Notes: generated by a model from the letters alone, not told the origin. 64,000 nucleotides of DNA from Serpentinicella sp031432315 (GCF_031432315.1 NZ_JAVKGO010000006.1:1-64000), one strand, 5' to 3'. Shown: positions 8,778 through 17,501, counted from the stretch's first letter. Numbers and translations: made by a program.

Positions 8778-8818
8778 GATTTCTTCCTCCTATTGCTTAT
8801 AGAATCTATATGTACATA

Positions 8819-9066
8819 CAAAAACTTCCCGCCCCAACAAAGGGACGGAAAGTCTATTTCCGCGATACCACCCTAATTGATTAGAAACTCAACCATATCT
8901 TTTCTAATCCTCTCATTGCAATTTAACGGTTGCAACCCGGCTAAACCTACTGTAATTTCAGCAAACAGCTCCGAGACGGATTCAGTAGTTATCTTTGTCG
9001 GTTTCCACCACCCACCGACTCTCTATAAAAGCCTCCTACTTACTAATTCTCATCTACGCTTTTCGA
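8819..9066 (-). promoter_or_regulatory. Serine T-box riboswitch leader of serS
   Basis: The T-box sequence AGGGTGGTATCGCG is at 8861-8874. It is followed by a terminator hairpin (8824-8853, ACTTTCCGTCCC with GGGGCGGGAAGT) and a T run. In stem I an AGTA loop lies opposite GAATCC with the helix AGTAG/CTACT between. The specifier is therefore TCC (8978-8980), a serine codon read by the GGA tRNA encoded nearby. Uncharged tRNA-Ser should stabilise the antiterminator and switch serS on. The mechanism is established for T-boxes; the pairings here were read by eye. Confidence 0.93.
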
Positions 9067-9071
9067 GAAGT

Positions 9072-9100
9072 ATTCTACCATAATTTGTGTAGTCTTTCAA
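9072..9100 (-). promoter_or_regulatory. Sigma-A promoter of serS T-box leader
   Basis: Minus-strand TTGAAA (9095-9100), 17-base spacer, TAGAAT (9072-9077), ending about 6 bases before the leader. Confidence 0.75.
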
Positions 9101-9131
9101 CATATTTTTATTATACACCATATTTATCTCT

Positions 9132-9149
9132 TTATTCACATGTGAATAA
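9132..9149. promoter_or_regulatory. Perfect 18-bp palindrome between divergent genes
   Basis: TTATTCACATGTGAATAA is a perfect inverted repeat between the serS promoter and the divergent small gene at 9203. It is a good shape for a dimeric repressor site. No regulator can be assigned. Confidence 0.4.
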
Positions 9150-9202
9150 TAAATTATTTTTGGGGAATAATACGAAAAATTAAATTCAAAGGGGGATCTT
9201 AT

Positions 9203-9421
9203 ATGAACAAAGTAGATATCTTGGCACAAATAAGCGATTTAAAAAACATCGACTATAGAAACACCTTAGCTATTGCAACACTTATTGAGGTTTTGGTAGA
9301 GCAAGGCATTATCACACGAAGTCAATTTGCAAAGCAGGCTCATCAATTAGACAATATGTCTTTAGAAGAACTTAAAGCAATCAGAGCACAAAATGATTCC
9401 ATAAGGTTTAATCGAAAATGA
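9203..9421 (+). CDS. Small protein of unknown function
   Basis: I do not recognise this 72-residue protein. It begins MNKVDILAQISDLKNIDYRN, is helical and polar with no membrane segment or cysteine pair, and ends in a basic stretch (IRFNRK). AAAGGGGGATC precedes the ATG at good spacing, so it is probably translated. One of only four plus-strand protein genes in the window, it is divergent from serS. A perfect palindrome (9132-9149) upstream may control it. No terminator is evident in 9422-9528. Confidence 0.65.
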   Translation: MNKVDILAQISDLKNIDYRNTLAIATLIEVLVEQGIITRSQFAKQAHQLDNMSLEELKAIRAQNDSIRFNRK

Positions 9422-9528
9422 TAGCTTTTGTAGTTCATCATGTTAGTAACTTTTTATAAATCTTATTATTATCCACACTTATTTATTTTTTCTCTACATA
9501 TACACAGTCTTTATCTTTAAATATTCTT

Positions 9529-9822
9529 TTATAGTTTTATAATCCAGCTTATGTGCAGTATCATTACGATTGCGTATAATATAAAACTTGTCGTTAAAAC
9601 AAAACTATAGTATCTTTTGCTTTTTAAAAAAATATAATACACAATAGCCGTAATTATTGTCGCTTGTACTATTCTAACTAAAAAACCCAAAGTAAAAGGC
9701 AATTCCATAATCTTCACCATAAACGGATTTAGTTCTGTAATAACTTCAAAAAAGTGTATTCCCATATATGTAAGTAAATAATCTGTCAATAATAAAAAGA
9801 ATAAACTAGACAAAGAACTCAT
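9529..9822 (-). CDS. DUF5658-like small membrane protein
   Basis: A 97-residue protein with about three predicted membrane segments (residues 1-20, 37-63, 70-95). The pattern TDYLLTYMGIHFFEVITELNPFM, an acidic residue then a conserved Glu-Leu-Asn-Pro, resembles the DUF5658 family of unknown function. That assignment is from memory of the pattern, not a search. The ribosome site is weak (GTGAAAGG before ATG). No clear terminator follows. Confidence 0.55.
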   Translation of the reverse strand: MSSLSSLFFLLLTDYLLTYMGIHFFEVITELNPFMVKIMELPFTLGFLVRIVQATIITAIVYYIFLKSKRYYSFVLTTSFILYAIVMILHISWIIKL

Positions 9823-9970
9823 CCTTTCACTGTTAGTTCTGTGTAATAGATATTCTTTGCATTTTTATTTTTTTTACTACTTTAAAAATTAACTTCATAG
9901 TAAATGCTTAAGGCTAAGGCACTTTCGCTAGGAAACCCTAGGTTTCCTTCGACAACAGCAAAGCTGTCTG

Positions 9971-9994
9971 AGCACTTTTCCTACTATATAAAAA
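9971..9994. repeat. Terminator-associated repeat, copy A
   Basis: Plus-strand GCACTTTTCCTACTATATAA followed by A residues. On the minus strand it reads TTTTTATATAGTAGGAAAAG directly after the T tract of the terminator at 9990-10020. Copies B (13652-13691) and C (40553-40593) are nearly identical and also abut terminators. Left of it, 9905-9970 holds more dyads (GGAAACC/GGTTTCC and ACAGC/GCTGT). Confidence 0.6.
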
Positions 9995-10020
9995 AGAAGC
10001 TACCGCTGTAGCTTCTTTTT
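9990..10020. terminator. Terminator after the 10026 gene
   Basis: Stem AGAAGCTAC/GTAGCTTCT with CGCT loop (9995-10016), A run on one side and T run on the other, so it can work in both directions. Confidence 0.85.
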
Positions 10021-10025
10021 ATCCA

Positions 10026-10562
10026 TTATGCCTTATATTTTTTAAAAAGCTTTTGCACATCTTTCATCATGCTTTTGTCCACAATCAATCTTTTCTTGCT
10101 TTTTGTTATAGACTTTTCATTTTTATCCTCAACTATATAGAGCTCGTTGTATTTGTCAGATTTGGTTGTATCCCAAGTATATTTTTTTATTTTACTCCAG
10201 GGTATAATTTCTTTATATCCGTACAACAAAAGACCTTCTTCTCGTATTGCCCACACATTTGATGACATGCTGGTAAAATGAATTTTTAAAATAATAAATA
10301 CAACTACAATAAAAAATATCCCTCCGTAAAGATACCTACCCGCCTGTATATCCATGACCAACTGTACCAAAAGTAGTCCAACTAAAACTAATGTAAATAA
10401 GTTATGCATTTTTTCCGAAAAGAAAAACTGTTTAGAGGAAACTTTCAACAGCGCTGTTTTAGACTGTGCTTTAAACAGCATAATTCTATTAAACGTCATA
10501 GATCCTAGACTTAAGTACACCATTACTAATAATGCTATTATGACATAATCTTGTAAATCCAT
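10026..10562 (-). CDS. DUF5673-like membrane protein
   Basis: A 178-residue protein of unknown function with an N-terminal membrane helix (residues 5-25), two more near 55-95, and a soluble C-terminal domain. The domain has REEGLLLYGYKEIIPWSKIKKYTW, a pattern I associate with DUF5673, which resembles bacterial PH-like domains. AGGAGG precedes the ATG. It stands alone between a terminator downstream and a 257-base gap upstream that contains TATAAT near 10612 and the terminator of the next gene. No function can be inferred from context. Confidence 0.65.
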   Translation of the reverse strand: MDLQDYVIIALLVMVYLSLGSMTFNRIMLFKAQSKTALLKVSSKQFFFSEKMHNLFTLVLVGLLLVQLVMDIQAGRYLYGGIFFIVVVFIILKIHFTSMSSNVWAIREEGLLLYGYKEIIPWSKIKKYTWDTTKSDKYNELYIVEDKNEKSITKSKKRLIVDKSMMKDVQKLFKKYKA

Positions 10563-10784
10563 ATAGTCCTCCTATATCTTTTAAAATTATTGACCTTTTT
10601 TACCTCTTCATTATACCATATCAACCACTAAATATTATTATTTTTAATTTTAAATTACAACCTAAACCTAACTCATCTTTTACTATAAATATGTCTAGTA
10701 TAAAAGGCTTCATAGCTATTTTTTATATTTATTTGACTAAATTTGATTATATAATTTACTCTTTTGAATATCTTTAACCATACA

Positions 10785-10816
10785 ATAAAACGAGGTGTCC
10801 ATCGGCCACCTCGTTT
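10785..10816 (-). terminator. Terminator of UPF0182 gene
   Basis: Stem ACGAGGTG (10790-10797) with CACCTCGT (10807-10814), followed by TTTTATT on the minus strand. Confidence 0.8.
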
Positions 10817-10819
10817 GTA

Positions 10820-13570
10820 TTATTCTAAAATTTCTTTTTCACTTTCTTTTTGCAACTGACTTAAAATATCTTCTAACTCATTTATATACCTACCATAGGC
10901 TGCCCAATCCCCATCTCTGACCGCCTTATTTGCATTATCAAAAGCATCATTGGCCTTTTGAACTAAATCATTTATATCTCCTAACAGCCCATCATCTATT
11001 ATAATTTCAATATCTTCTCTAGGCCCTTCTTTTCTTCCAGTTCCGCCAAAAATTTGTTCCAAAGCCTTATCTAAAGATTCTTCCATGACGATTTCATCTT
11101 GATAAGCTACGATAACTCTTCTCATTTCCGGTGGACTTTCTGTGTTCGCAGCCTTTATATATAAAGGTTCCACATATAGAATAGAATCTTCTATTGGTAT
11201 AACAAGTAGATTTCCTCTTATAACCGTAGATCCACCTTCACCCCACAACGTGAGCTGGGAGGATATTTCAGGATCTTGATCAATTCTTGACTCAATTTGC
11301 ATTGGACCATAGATATTTCTATCTTTAGGTAATCTATATAGAATTAATTCTCCGTATTGATCCCCATCATTTCTTGCCACTAAAAGCGCTGTCATGTTAT
11401 TTAATCTATTTGGTGTGTAAGGTACAGATAAAATGAATTCTTCCTCTTCTTTCTCTGGTAATTTGAAAATCATATATTGTGATTCTACGGGTTGTTGATT
11501 TCCAAAGTACTTTTCTTGAGGGATTCTCCATAGGTCTTCCTGGGTGTAAAAGACAACTGGATTATTCATATGATACAGCTCATAAACTTCTGACTGAATA
11601 TCAAATAGGTCTTGAGGGTATCGTATATGGCTTCTTAATCCTTCCTTCATTTCATCTATATGCTGAAATAATCCAGGAAAAATTTCATTATAGGTAAGAA
11701 TGACCGGGTCTGTTTCATCAGAAATATAATAATTTACATCTCCATTGTATGCATCTATCACCACTTTTACTGAATTTCTGATGTAGTTTCTATCTCCTTT
11801 TAAATAGGGTTGTGCATAAGGGTATCTTCCCGCTACAGTATATCCATCTATGATCCAATAAAGTCTGCCTTCATTAATTACAATATATGGATCTTCATCA
11901 TATTCTATAAACGGTGCTATCTTATTTACTCTTTCATGTGCATTTCTATTCATTACAATGCGACTATCGGACGTAATACTGCCGGATAGCAAAATTCGTG
12001 GTTGCCTTTCTCTTAAGGCATATAACACTCTGTTTATTCCCCTCAATGATATTCCTGCTTCTCCTTCGTATAGTGTTTCTGCATTATTCTCGCCCATTGG
12101 ATAGTCAAATTCTTTTTCTTCCGTATTAACAATTATATAATGATCTGTTAATTCTCCAAAATAGATTTCAGGGCGTGTGACTTCAATATCCGTAGTAGAG
12201 ATAGGGGGGATATTCCTAATAATCATTTCTGGTTGCCCCTGAGCTGTCACCTGATTTACTGGAGACATAACCACTCCATAACCATGGGTGTATTTTAAGT
12301 GATGATTCATCCAAGTACTTGCATTTTCGCTTAACCTAGTTATATCTAGCTCTCTTGGGGCTAAAAACACCTGTTTATATTCACCATTTACCATATATCT
12401 GTCTATATCAACATCTAGAAAACGGTAATATAGTCGTATGGCATTTAACTGGTTGTATGACTCTAAAGTGGGTCGATAGTCGTTAATTCTTATGTTTCTA
12501 ATGGTTTCTTGATTATTTTCTAAATCATCAAGTGTTAAATTATCTAATACATCAAAATCTCTTACCTTAATATCATCTAGCCCATAGGCCTGTTGTGTAA
12601 ATTTTATATGATTTTCAATATACGGTGTTTCTCTCTGTATAACATTCGGATCAACAACAAAATTTTGTACTAATCCAGCAGTAATGCCCCCCATTACAGT
12701 GATTATTACCAAAGCTACAGGGGCGGCAATAGCCATTTTTAGATTTCGCTTTATATAAGCGACCCCTACCATAACGACCGCTAATAGAGAAACGATCATT
12801 TTTATACGGTACACATATAAACTTACACTTACATCTGTATAACTTGCACCAAAAACAGCGCCCCTAGTTGAATACAAAATACTATATGCAGCAAAGTAGT
12901 TTCTCACGGCTATAATAACAAAAAATAGTGCTGCTAATATTGTAATTTGTTTAAATGAAACTTGTAAAAAGTCTTTGACAAAGGGTTGATTGTAATCAAG
13001 ACTTTCCGTTTTTGCTTCATAGAGCGTAGGTCTTCTAATGATAAATAATGCAATGTAGAATAAAATTGTAACAAAAACAACTGCAAATATAATTCCTGTC
13101 ATTACATTTATCAACTTTTCAAAAAGAGGTAACTCGAACATATAGAAAGAGATATCTTTATTAAAAATTGGGTCGGCTATGTCAAAACTTTTTGCATTTA
13201 TATAGGTCAAGATATCAAACCAAAGAGATCCGGCAATAGTCCTACTAGTCAAGGCTGCAAGAAGTACCGCTGGGATGGCAATCAATTTGTTAACTGTTTT
13301 TTCAGACATATCTGTATGATAGGCCTGAACCCTTTTGTAATAATTCTTCTTTAAAAAATATAAGTAAATGTAATAAAAAATCATAGACACAATAAATAAA
13401 GGTATGCCGATCTTAAGCTGCGTCTTTAATTCTAATAAAAAAACCTGTTCATAACCTACTTCTTGAAACCACTGAAAATCAGTAATAAATGTAATGATTT
13501 CTGTAAAAGAGGTTATTAAAAATAACAGTACCAATATTACCCCTGTTACAAAAATACCTTTTCGATTCAT
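10820..13570 (-). CDS. UPF0182 family large membrane protein
   Basis: Conserved membrane protein of unknown role. About seven membrane segments lie in the first 310 residues. A long extracellular-like region follows (WMNHHLKYTHGYGVVMSPVN, PEIYFGELTDHYIIVNT, then DAYNGDVNYYI), which is diagnostic of UPF0182. The acidic C-terminal tail (GDWAAYGRYINELEDILSQL) is also typical. The frame opens at 13603, but the ATG at 13570 (MNRKGIFVTG) has TTAGGGGG upstream and starts just before the first membrane helix, so I use it; about 916 residues. Single gene with its own terminator. Confidence 0.92.
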   Translation of the reverse strand: MNRKGIFVTGVILVLLFLITSFTEIITFITDFQWFQEVGYEQVFLLELKTQLKIGIPLFIVSMIFYYIYLYFLKKNYYKRVQAYHTDMSEKTVNKLIAIPAVLLAALTSRTIAGSLWFDILTYINAKSFDIADPIFNKDISFYMFELPLFEKLINVMTGIIFAVVFVTILFYIALFIIRRPTLYEAKTESLDYNQPFVKDFLQVSFKQITILAALFFVIIAVRNYFAAYSILYSTRGAVFGASYTDVSVSLYVYRIKMIVSLLAVVMVGVAYIKRNLKMAIAAPVALVIITVMGGITAGLVQNFVVDPNVIQRETPYIENHIKFTQQAYGLDDIKVRDFDVLDNLTLDDLENNQETIRNIRINDYRPTLESYNQLNAIRLYYRFLDVDIDRYMVNGEYKQVFLAPRELDITRLSENASTWMNHHLKYTHGYGVVMSPVNQVTAQGQPEMIIRNIPPISTTDIEVTRPEIYFGELTDHYIIVNTEEKEFDYPMGENNAETLYEGEAGISLRGINRVLYALRERQPRILLSGSITSDSRIVMNRNAHERVNKIAPFIEYDEDPYIVINEGRLYWIIDGYTVAGRYPYAQPYLKGDRNYIRNSVKVVIDAYNGDVNYYISDETDPVILTYNEIFPGLFQHIDEMKEGLRSHIRYPQDLFDIQSEVYELYHMNNPVVFYTQEDLWRIPQEKYFGNQQPVESQYMIFKLPEKEEEEFILSVPYTPNRLNNMTALLVARNDGDQYGELILYRLPKDRNIYGPMQIESRIDQDPEISSQLTLWGEGGSTVIRGNLLVIPIEDSILYVEPLYIKAANTESPPEMRRVIVAYQDEIVMEESLDKALEQIFGGTGRKEGPREDIEIIIDDGLLGDINDLVQKANDAFDNANKAVRDGDWAAYGRYINELEDILSQLQKESEKEILE

Positions 13571-13651
13571 TTTGTTTCCCCCTAAGTATTTATCATCAAA
13601 CAAGCCCCAACCTGGAACAATTCAGATAAATTTTATATGTTATTTTGAGTC

Positions 13652-13691
13652 TTTTTATATAGTAAAAAGTCACTTTTCTACTATATAAAAA
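13652..13691. repeat. Terminator-associated repeat, palindromic copy B
   Basis: Inverted repeat: TTTTATATAGTAAAAAGT, one C, then ACTTTTCTACTATATAAAA. On the minus strand it follows the T tract of the 13692-13728 terminator without a gap. It is the fullest of three copies and shows that the unit is a roughly 40-bp palindrome. Confidence 0.65.
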
Positions 13692-13728
13692 AACTTCCAA
13701 TAGTATACTTATTATACTATTGGAAGTT
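13692..13728 (-). terminator. Terminator of pfoR-like gene
   Basis: 15-bp stem AACTTCCAATAGTAT/ATACTATTGGAAGTT followed by seven T residues on the minus strand. Confidence 0.88.
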
Positions 13729-13744
13729 TTATATGACAAATTTA

Positions 13745-14794
13745 TTAATCTAGCTTCATATCCCCATCTTTGATCCATTGTTTTTTTCGCATCCACTGAC
13801 TTATAAAGAAAGTAAGTACAGCTGGTAAAACAAAATGTAATATCCCTATATAAATTAAAACAACTGTAGCGCTTTGTCCGTTTTCCGTTACCATTTTGGC
13901 AAAGGTACCAAACTGTCCAACTAATCCACTAGTACCCATCCCTGCACCAATACTATTACTTTCCATCATAAAAATTGTAGTTGCAATTGGCCCAATAATT
14001 GCACTTGCAATAATCGGTGGCAACCAAATCTTTGGATTTTTTATTAGGTTTGGTACCTGTAACATACTTGTTCCTAACCCTTGGGCAATCAAGCCTCCAA
14101 ATCCATTTTCTTTATAAGAAGCCACTGCAAATCCAACCATTTGTGTAGCACACCCAACAACTGCTGCTCCAGCGGCCAATCCATCTAAGCCTAAAGATAT
14201 TGCTATGGCAGCACTACTTATTGGTAAAGTTAAAATCATTCCCATTGACACTGCAATTATAATCCCCATTGGAAAAGGATGTAGTACTGTAGCTGTATTT
14301 ATAGCACTTCCTACCCATGCCATAAAAGCTGCTATTCCTGGTCCTACAAAAAGGCCAGCCAGTCCTCCAGCTATAATTGTAACAGATGGTATCAACACAA
14401 TATCAACTTTTGTTTTCCCTGCTATTAGCTTTGCAGCTTCAGCACCTATTAATGCGGCAATAAATGCCCCTACGGGTTCTCCAAATCCTCCAGAAAAGGT
14501 TAAGACACCAGCGTCAGTCATTGAAAATACATTGGCACCTATAGCACCGGTGGCCAAAGAAGCAAATATACCCAAGGACGGTGCCCCTACAGTATAGGCA
14601 ACACCCGCACCTATTGCAGGTCCCATTAAGTACTGTGCAATTGTACCAAACAGTATTAGTGTTGGAATGTTTAAAAGCTCCCCTACCTGTTTAATAATTA
14701 ATCCAATTATTAAGGATGAAAAAAGTCCTAATGCCATACCATTTAAAGCTTTAGTTAAATATTCACGGATTGAAAAAACTTTTTTTTCTGACAT
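13745..14794 (-). CDS. PfoR-like / PTS_EIIC_2 family membrane protein
   Basis: A 349-residue, very hydrophobic protein with about nine membrane segments rich in Gly and Ala. It resembles COG3641/PF13303, annotated either as PTS EIIC-like permease or as the PfoR putative toxin regulator of Clostridium perfringens. Features include FGTIAQYLMGPAIGAGVAYT and VLHPFPMGIIIAVSMGMIL. No EIIA or EIIB gene is nearby. CGGGAGG precedes the ATG. It follows the NiaR-like repressor gene by 77 bases, with a palindrome in the gap, so it may be controlled by that repressor and could carry a pyridine-type substrate. This is inference; biochemical function is unknown. Confidence 0.8.
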   Translation of the reverse strand: MSEKKVFSIREYLTKALNGMALGLFSSLIIGLIIKQVGELLNIPTLILFGTIAQYLMGPAIGAGVAYTVGAPSLGIFASLATGAIGANVFSMTDAGVLTFSGGFGEPVGAFIAALIGAEAAKLIAGKTKVDIVLIPSVTIIAGGLAGLFVGPGIAAFMAWVGSAINTATVLHPFPMGIIIAVSMGMILTLPISSAAIAISLGLDGLAAGAAVVGCATQMVGFAVASYKENGFGGLIAQGLGTSMLQVPNLIKNPKIWLPPIIASAIIGPIATTIFMMESNSIGAGMGTSGLVGQFGTFAKMVTENGQSATVVLIYIGILHFVLPAVLTFFISQWMRKKQWIKDGDMKLD

Positions 14795-14818
14795 ATTTTT
14801 AACCTCCCGAAAAAATGA

Positions 14819-14838
14819 ACAGGTGTTATATCACCTGT
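14819..14838. promoter_or_regulatory. ACAGGTG/CACCTGT dyad between niaR and pfoR-like gene
   Basis: Perfect arms ACAGGTG (14819-14825) and CACCTGT (14832-14838) around TTATAT, 25 bases before the pfoR-like ATG. On the minus strand it is followed by a T run (CATTTTTT). It can act as an operator for the neighbouring repressor, as a terminator or attenuator, or both. Which one cannot be told from sequence. Confidence 0.5.
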
Positions 14839-14871
14839 CTTGTCACTAGACTATAAAAATATACCACAGTT

Positions 14872-15390
14872 TTAATCCCTAATCAAGTATCCTTTTTTAT
14901 ATAAAGCAAGTTTCATTTTTTCAAAGTTCTCTTCATTATCGATTTCAATAGTATGTATATGTACACCTTCAGTTAACGTGGATAGCGGCTCCGCATTATG
15001 TTCATTTATTCCATTCATAAAGCCTTCAAGATCTTGCTTATGGCTAATATCCAAAATACCTTTTAATTCTCCATAAACCGGATGTTCAACAACTACATCT
15101 AATACTTTTGCTCCATAATCTATCATAATCTGTAACTCTTCTTTCATTTCATCGTAAGTTCTATGTTGTGAAACCAAGGTTTTTCTTAATTTTAATATAT
15201 TCTCTTTTGGTATTATATACCCTAAAGGTGTGGCCATAATATTTTGCCCTTGGGCCCTCAATAGCGCAATATCTTGAACAATCACTTGTCTTGAAACCTT
15301 TAATTCTTTTGCTAAGTGATTTCCCTTTATTGGTTCTTCGGTCTTTTGTAACTTTTCCAGTACACAGTTTCTTCTTTGTTGACTATTCAT
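14872..15390 (-). CDS. niaR: NiaR-like transcriptional repressor (HTH_11 + 3H domain)
   Basis: Predicted niacin-responsive repressor of NAD synthesis or niacin uptake genes. Residues 1-60 are an HTH_11 winged helix (GNHLAKELKVSRQVIVQDIALLRAQG). Residues 75-172 match the 3H ligand domain, with the conserved histidines in VEHPVYGEL and GVHIHTIEID that bind metal in the Thermotoga homologue. 172 residues is normal. AAAGGAGAGG precedes the ATG. The gene directly precedes the pfoR-like membrane gene, and the gap holds a dyad. The niacin assignment rests on domain knowledge and was not tested. Confidence 0.85.
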   Translation of the reverse strand: MNSQQRRNCVLEKLQKTEEPIKGNHLAKELKVSRQVIVQDIALLRAQGQNIMATPLGYIIPKENILKLRKTLVSQHRTYDEMKEELQIMIDYGAKVLDVVVEHPVYGELKGILDISHKQDLEGFMNGINEHNAEPLSTLTEGVHIHTIEIDNEENFEKMKLALYKKGYLIRD

Positions 15391-15426
15391 AGATACCTCT
15401 CCTTTACTATAGTATCAAAAATTGAC

Positions 15427-15452
15427 AGAAAGCTAACTTCAGCTAGCTTTCT
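15427..15452 (-). terminator. Terminator of greA-lysS
   Basis: Stem AGAAAGCTAGC/GTTAGCTTTCT with TGAA loop on the minus strand, followed by GTCAATTTTTG. It lies 45 bases after the lysS stop. Confidence 0.65.
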
Positions 15453-15495
15453 ATCGTTTATTATTTTATTATAAATCCTTAGTCCCTAAAAGTCA

Positions 15496-16983
15496 TTATT
15501 TTTCTAAGGGCTTCATTGTCGGGAATAAGATAACATCTCTAATAGATGGCGAATTTGTAATAAGCATCATTAAACGATCTATACCAATGCCTAAACCTCC
15601 TGTTGGTGGCAAACCAACTTCTAAAGCATTAATAAAATCCTCATCTAGCATATGTGCTTCTTCATCTCCTGCTTCTCTTTGGGATAATTGTTCCATAAAC
15701 CTTTCTTTTTGGTCAATCGGATCGTTTAGTTCCGAGAAAGCATTCGCTATCTCCCATGTGTTTACAAAGGCTTCAAACCGATTTGTTACCTCTGGGTTGT
15801 CTGGATTTCTTTTAGCTAGAGGCGAAACTTCTACAGGATGATTGGTTATAAATGTAGGTTGCTCTAAATGTTTTTCAACAAAAGTCTCAAACACTTCGTT
15901 AATAATATGTCCTTTTTTCATTGTTGGTTTTACTTCTATTCCTAGTTCTTTTGCAATCCTTATAGCTTCTTCATCATTAGTAACTTTATCAAAATCTACA
16001 TTCGCATATTTTTTACATGCATCAATCATAGATATTCTATTCCAAGGTGGTGTTAAATCAATTTCTTTTCCTTGGTAATTAATTTTAGTCGTACCTAAGG
16101 CCTTTTCTGCCACATATGCTACTAATTGCTCTGTTATATCCATCATATCTTGATAATCAGCATAAGCCTCATAGAGCTCTATGGTTGTAAACTCGGGATT
16201 ATGCTTAATGGACATCCCTTCATTTCTAAAAAGTCTACCGATCTCATATACTCGATCAAAGCCCCCAACAATAAGGCGCTTTAAGTGAAGCTCTGTAGCA
16301 ATTCTCATATACATATCAATATCTAACGTATTATGGTGAGTTATAAAAGGCTTTGCGCTTGCACCACCAGCAATGGTATCTAATATTGGTGTTTCAACTT
16401 CTATGTAATCCCTATTATCAAGAAATTCCCTAATTGCTTTAATTGCCTTTGACCTTTTTAAAAATGTATTTTTAACATCAGGATTAACAATTAAGTCAAC
16501 GTACCTTTGTCGATAACGAAGCTCAGTATCCTTTAACCCATGCCACTTTTCAGGCAAAATTTGTAAGGACTTCGAAAGCAACTGTACCCTTGTTGCCTTT
16601 ACAGAAATTTCCCCTTTTTTTGTTTTAAACACTTCACCTTCTACCTCAATAATATCTCCCATATCATAGGTAATAAATCGCTGATAAGACGCTTCTCCAA
16701 TACGATCTTGTCTTACATAGGCTTGAATTTGCCCGTCTTTATCTTGTATATTAATAAAACTGGCTTTTCCATGACCTCTTTTTGCCATGATCCTACCTGC
16801 TAAAGTAACTACTTCTCCCTCTAAGGTTTCAAATTTCTCTTTTACCCCGCTACTATGGTGGGTTACATTAACTTTCTCTATTTTAAAAGGATCCTGGCCT
16901 GTATTTTTCAACTCATCTAGTTTTTCACGTCGTATTTTAATCAGCTCATTTAAGCTTTTTTCTTCACTAGTGTGATCACTCAT
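15496..16983 (-). CDS. lysS: Lysyl-tRNA synthetase, class II
   Basis: Attaches lysine to tRNA-Lys. Residues 50-150 form the OB-fold anticodon domain (VTLAGRIMAKRGHGKASFINIQ). The class II core shows motif 2 (FRNEGMSIKHNPEFTTIELYEAY) and motif 3 (GLGIGIDRLMMLI). About 495 residues, normal. A GTG at 16995 would leave no spacing to its ribosome site; the ATG at 16983 has GGGTGG at good distance, so I use it. It follows greA by 26 bases, the conserved greA-lysS operon of Firmicutes, closed by a terminator at 15427-15452. Confidence 0.96.
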   Translation of the reverse strand: MSDHTSEEKSLNELIKIRREKLDELKNTGQDPFKIEKVNVTHHSSGVKEKFETLEGEVVTLAGRIMAKRGHGKASFINIQDKDGQIQAYVRQDRIGEASYQRFITYDMGDIIEVEGEVFKTKKGEISVKATRVQLLSKSLQILPEKWHGLKDTELRYRQRYVDLIVNPDVKNTFLKRSKAIKAIREFLDNRDYIEVETPILDTIAGGASAKPFITHHNTLDIDMYMRIATELHLKRLIVGGFDRVYEIGRLFRNEGMSIKHNPEFTTIELYEAYADYQDMMDITEQLVAYVAEKALGTTKINYQGKEIDLTPPWNRISMIDACKKYANVDFDKVTNDEEAIRIAKELGIEVKPTMKKGHIINEVFETFVEKHLEQPTFITNHPVEVSPLAKRNPDNPEVTNRFEAFVNTWEIANAFSELNDPIDQKERFMEQLSQREAGDEEAHMLDEDFINALEVGLPPTGGLGIGIDRLMMLITNSPSIRDVILFPTMKPLEK

Positions 16984-17009
16984 CCTTTGTTCCACCCTTC
17001 TTAAAAAGA

Positions 17010-17501
17010 CTATATACTACTCTTATCTATATCAATATTAAGTACTTCATACTTAGTTGTTCCATTAGGAATTTGTACTTCTACCGTATCTCCCACCTTT
17101 TTACCTAACAAAGCTTTACCTACTGGGGATTCAATAGAAATCTTTAGTTCATATGGATCTGCTTCCGAAGAACCTACAATTGTATACGCTAACACTTCAT
17201 CAAAATCTAAGTCTTTTACTTCAACCACTGTACCAATACTTACTTTTTCTAAACTAATATCTTCTTCATCAACCACTTTTGCTTTTTTTAATGTATTTTC
17301 AAGCTTAATAATTCTTTCTTCTAATTGTGCCTGTTCATTTTTAGCTTCATCATACTCGGAATTTTCACTAATATCCCCAAATGCAATGGCTTGTTTAATC
17401 CTTTCCGCTACTTCTTTTCTTCTGACAGTTTTTAAATGTTCAAGTTCATCCTCAATTTTCTTTAAACCCTTCATTGTTAAAACAATATCTCTACCGTGCA
17501 T
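17010..17501 (-). CDS. greA: Transcription elongation factor GreA
   Basis: Rescues backtracked RNA polymerase by stimulating transcript cleavage. The N-terminal coiled coil carries the acidic tip (ISENSEYDEAKNEQ) and the C-terminal FKBP-like domain holds ESPVGKALLGKKVGD. At 163 residues the length is standard. AAGGAGAG before the ATG. It is cotranscribed with lysS. A strong promoter lies 260 bases upstream (17764-17792), leaving a long leader with a terminator-like hairpin. Confidence 0.96.
   Translation of the reverse strand: MHGRDIVLTMKGLKKIEDELEHLKTVRRKEVAERIKQAIAFGDISENSEYDEAKNEQAQLEERIIKLENTLKKAKVVDEEDISLEKVSIGTVVEVKDLDFDEVLAYTIVGSSEADPYELKISIESPVGKALLGKKVGDTVEVQIPNGTTKYEVLNIDIDKSSI

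Noticed and set aside
14205..14597. 130-residue plus-strand frame antisense to the pfoR-like gene
   Set aside because: Ala/Pro/Ile-rich mirror of a membrane gene; no ribosome site.
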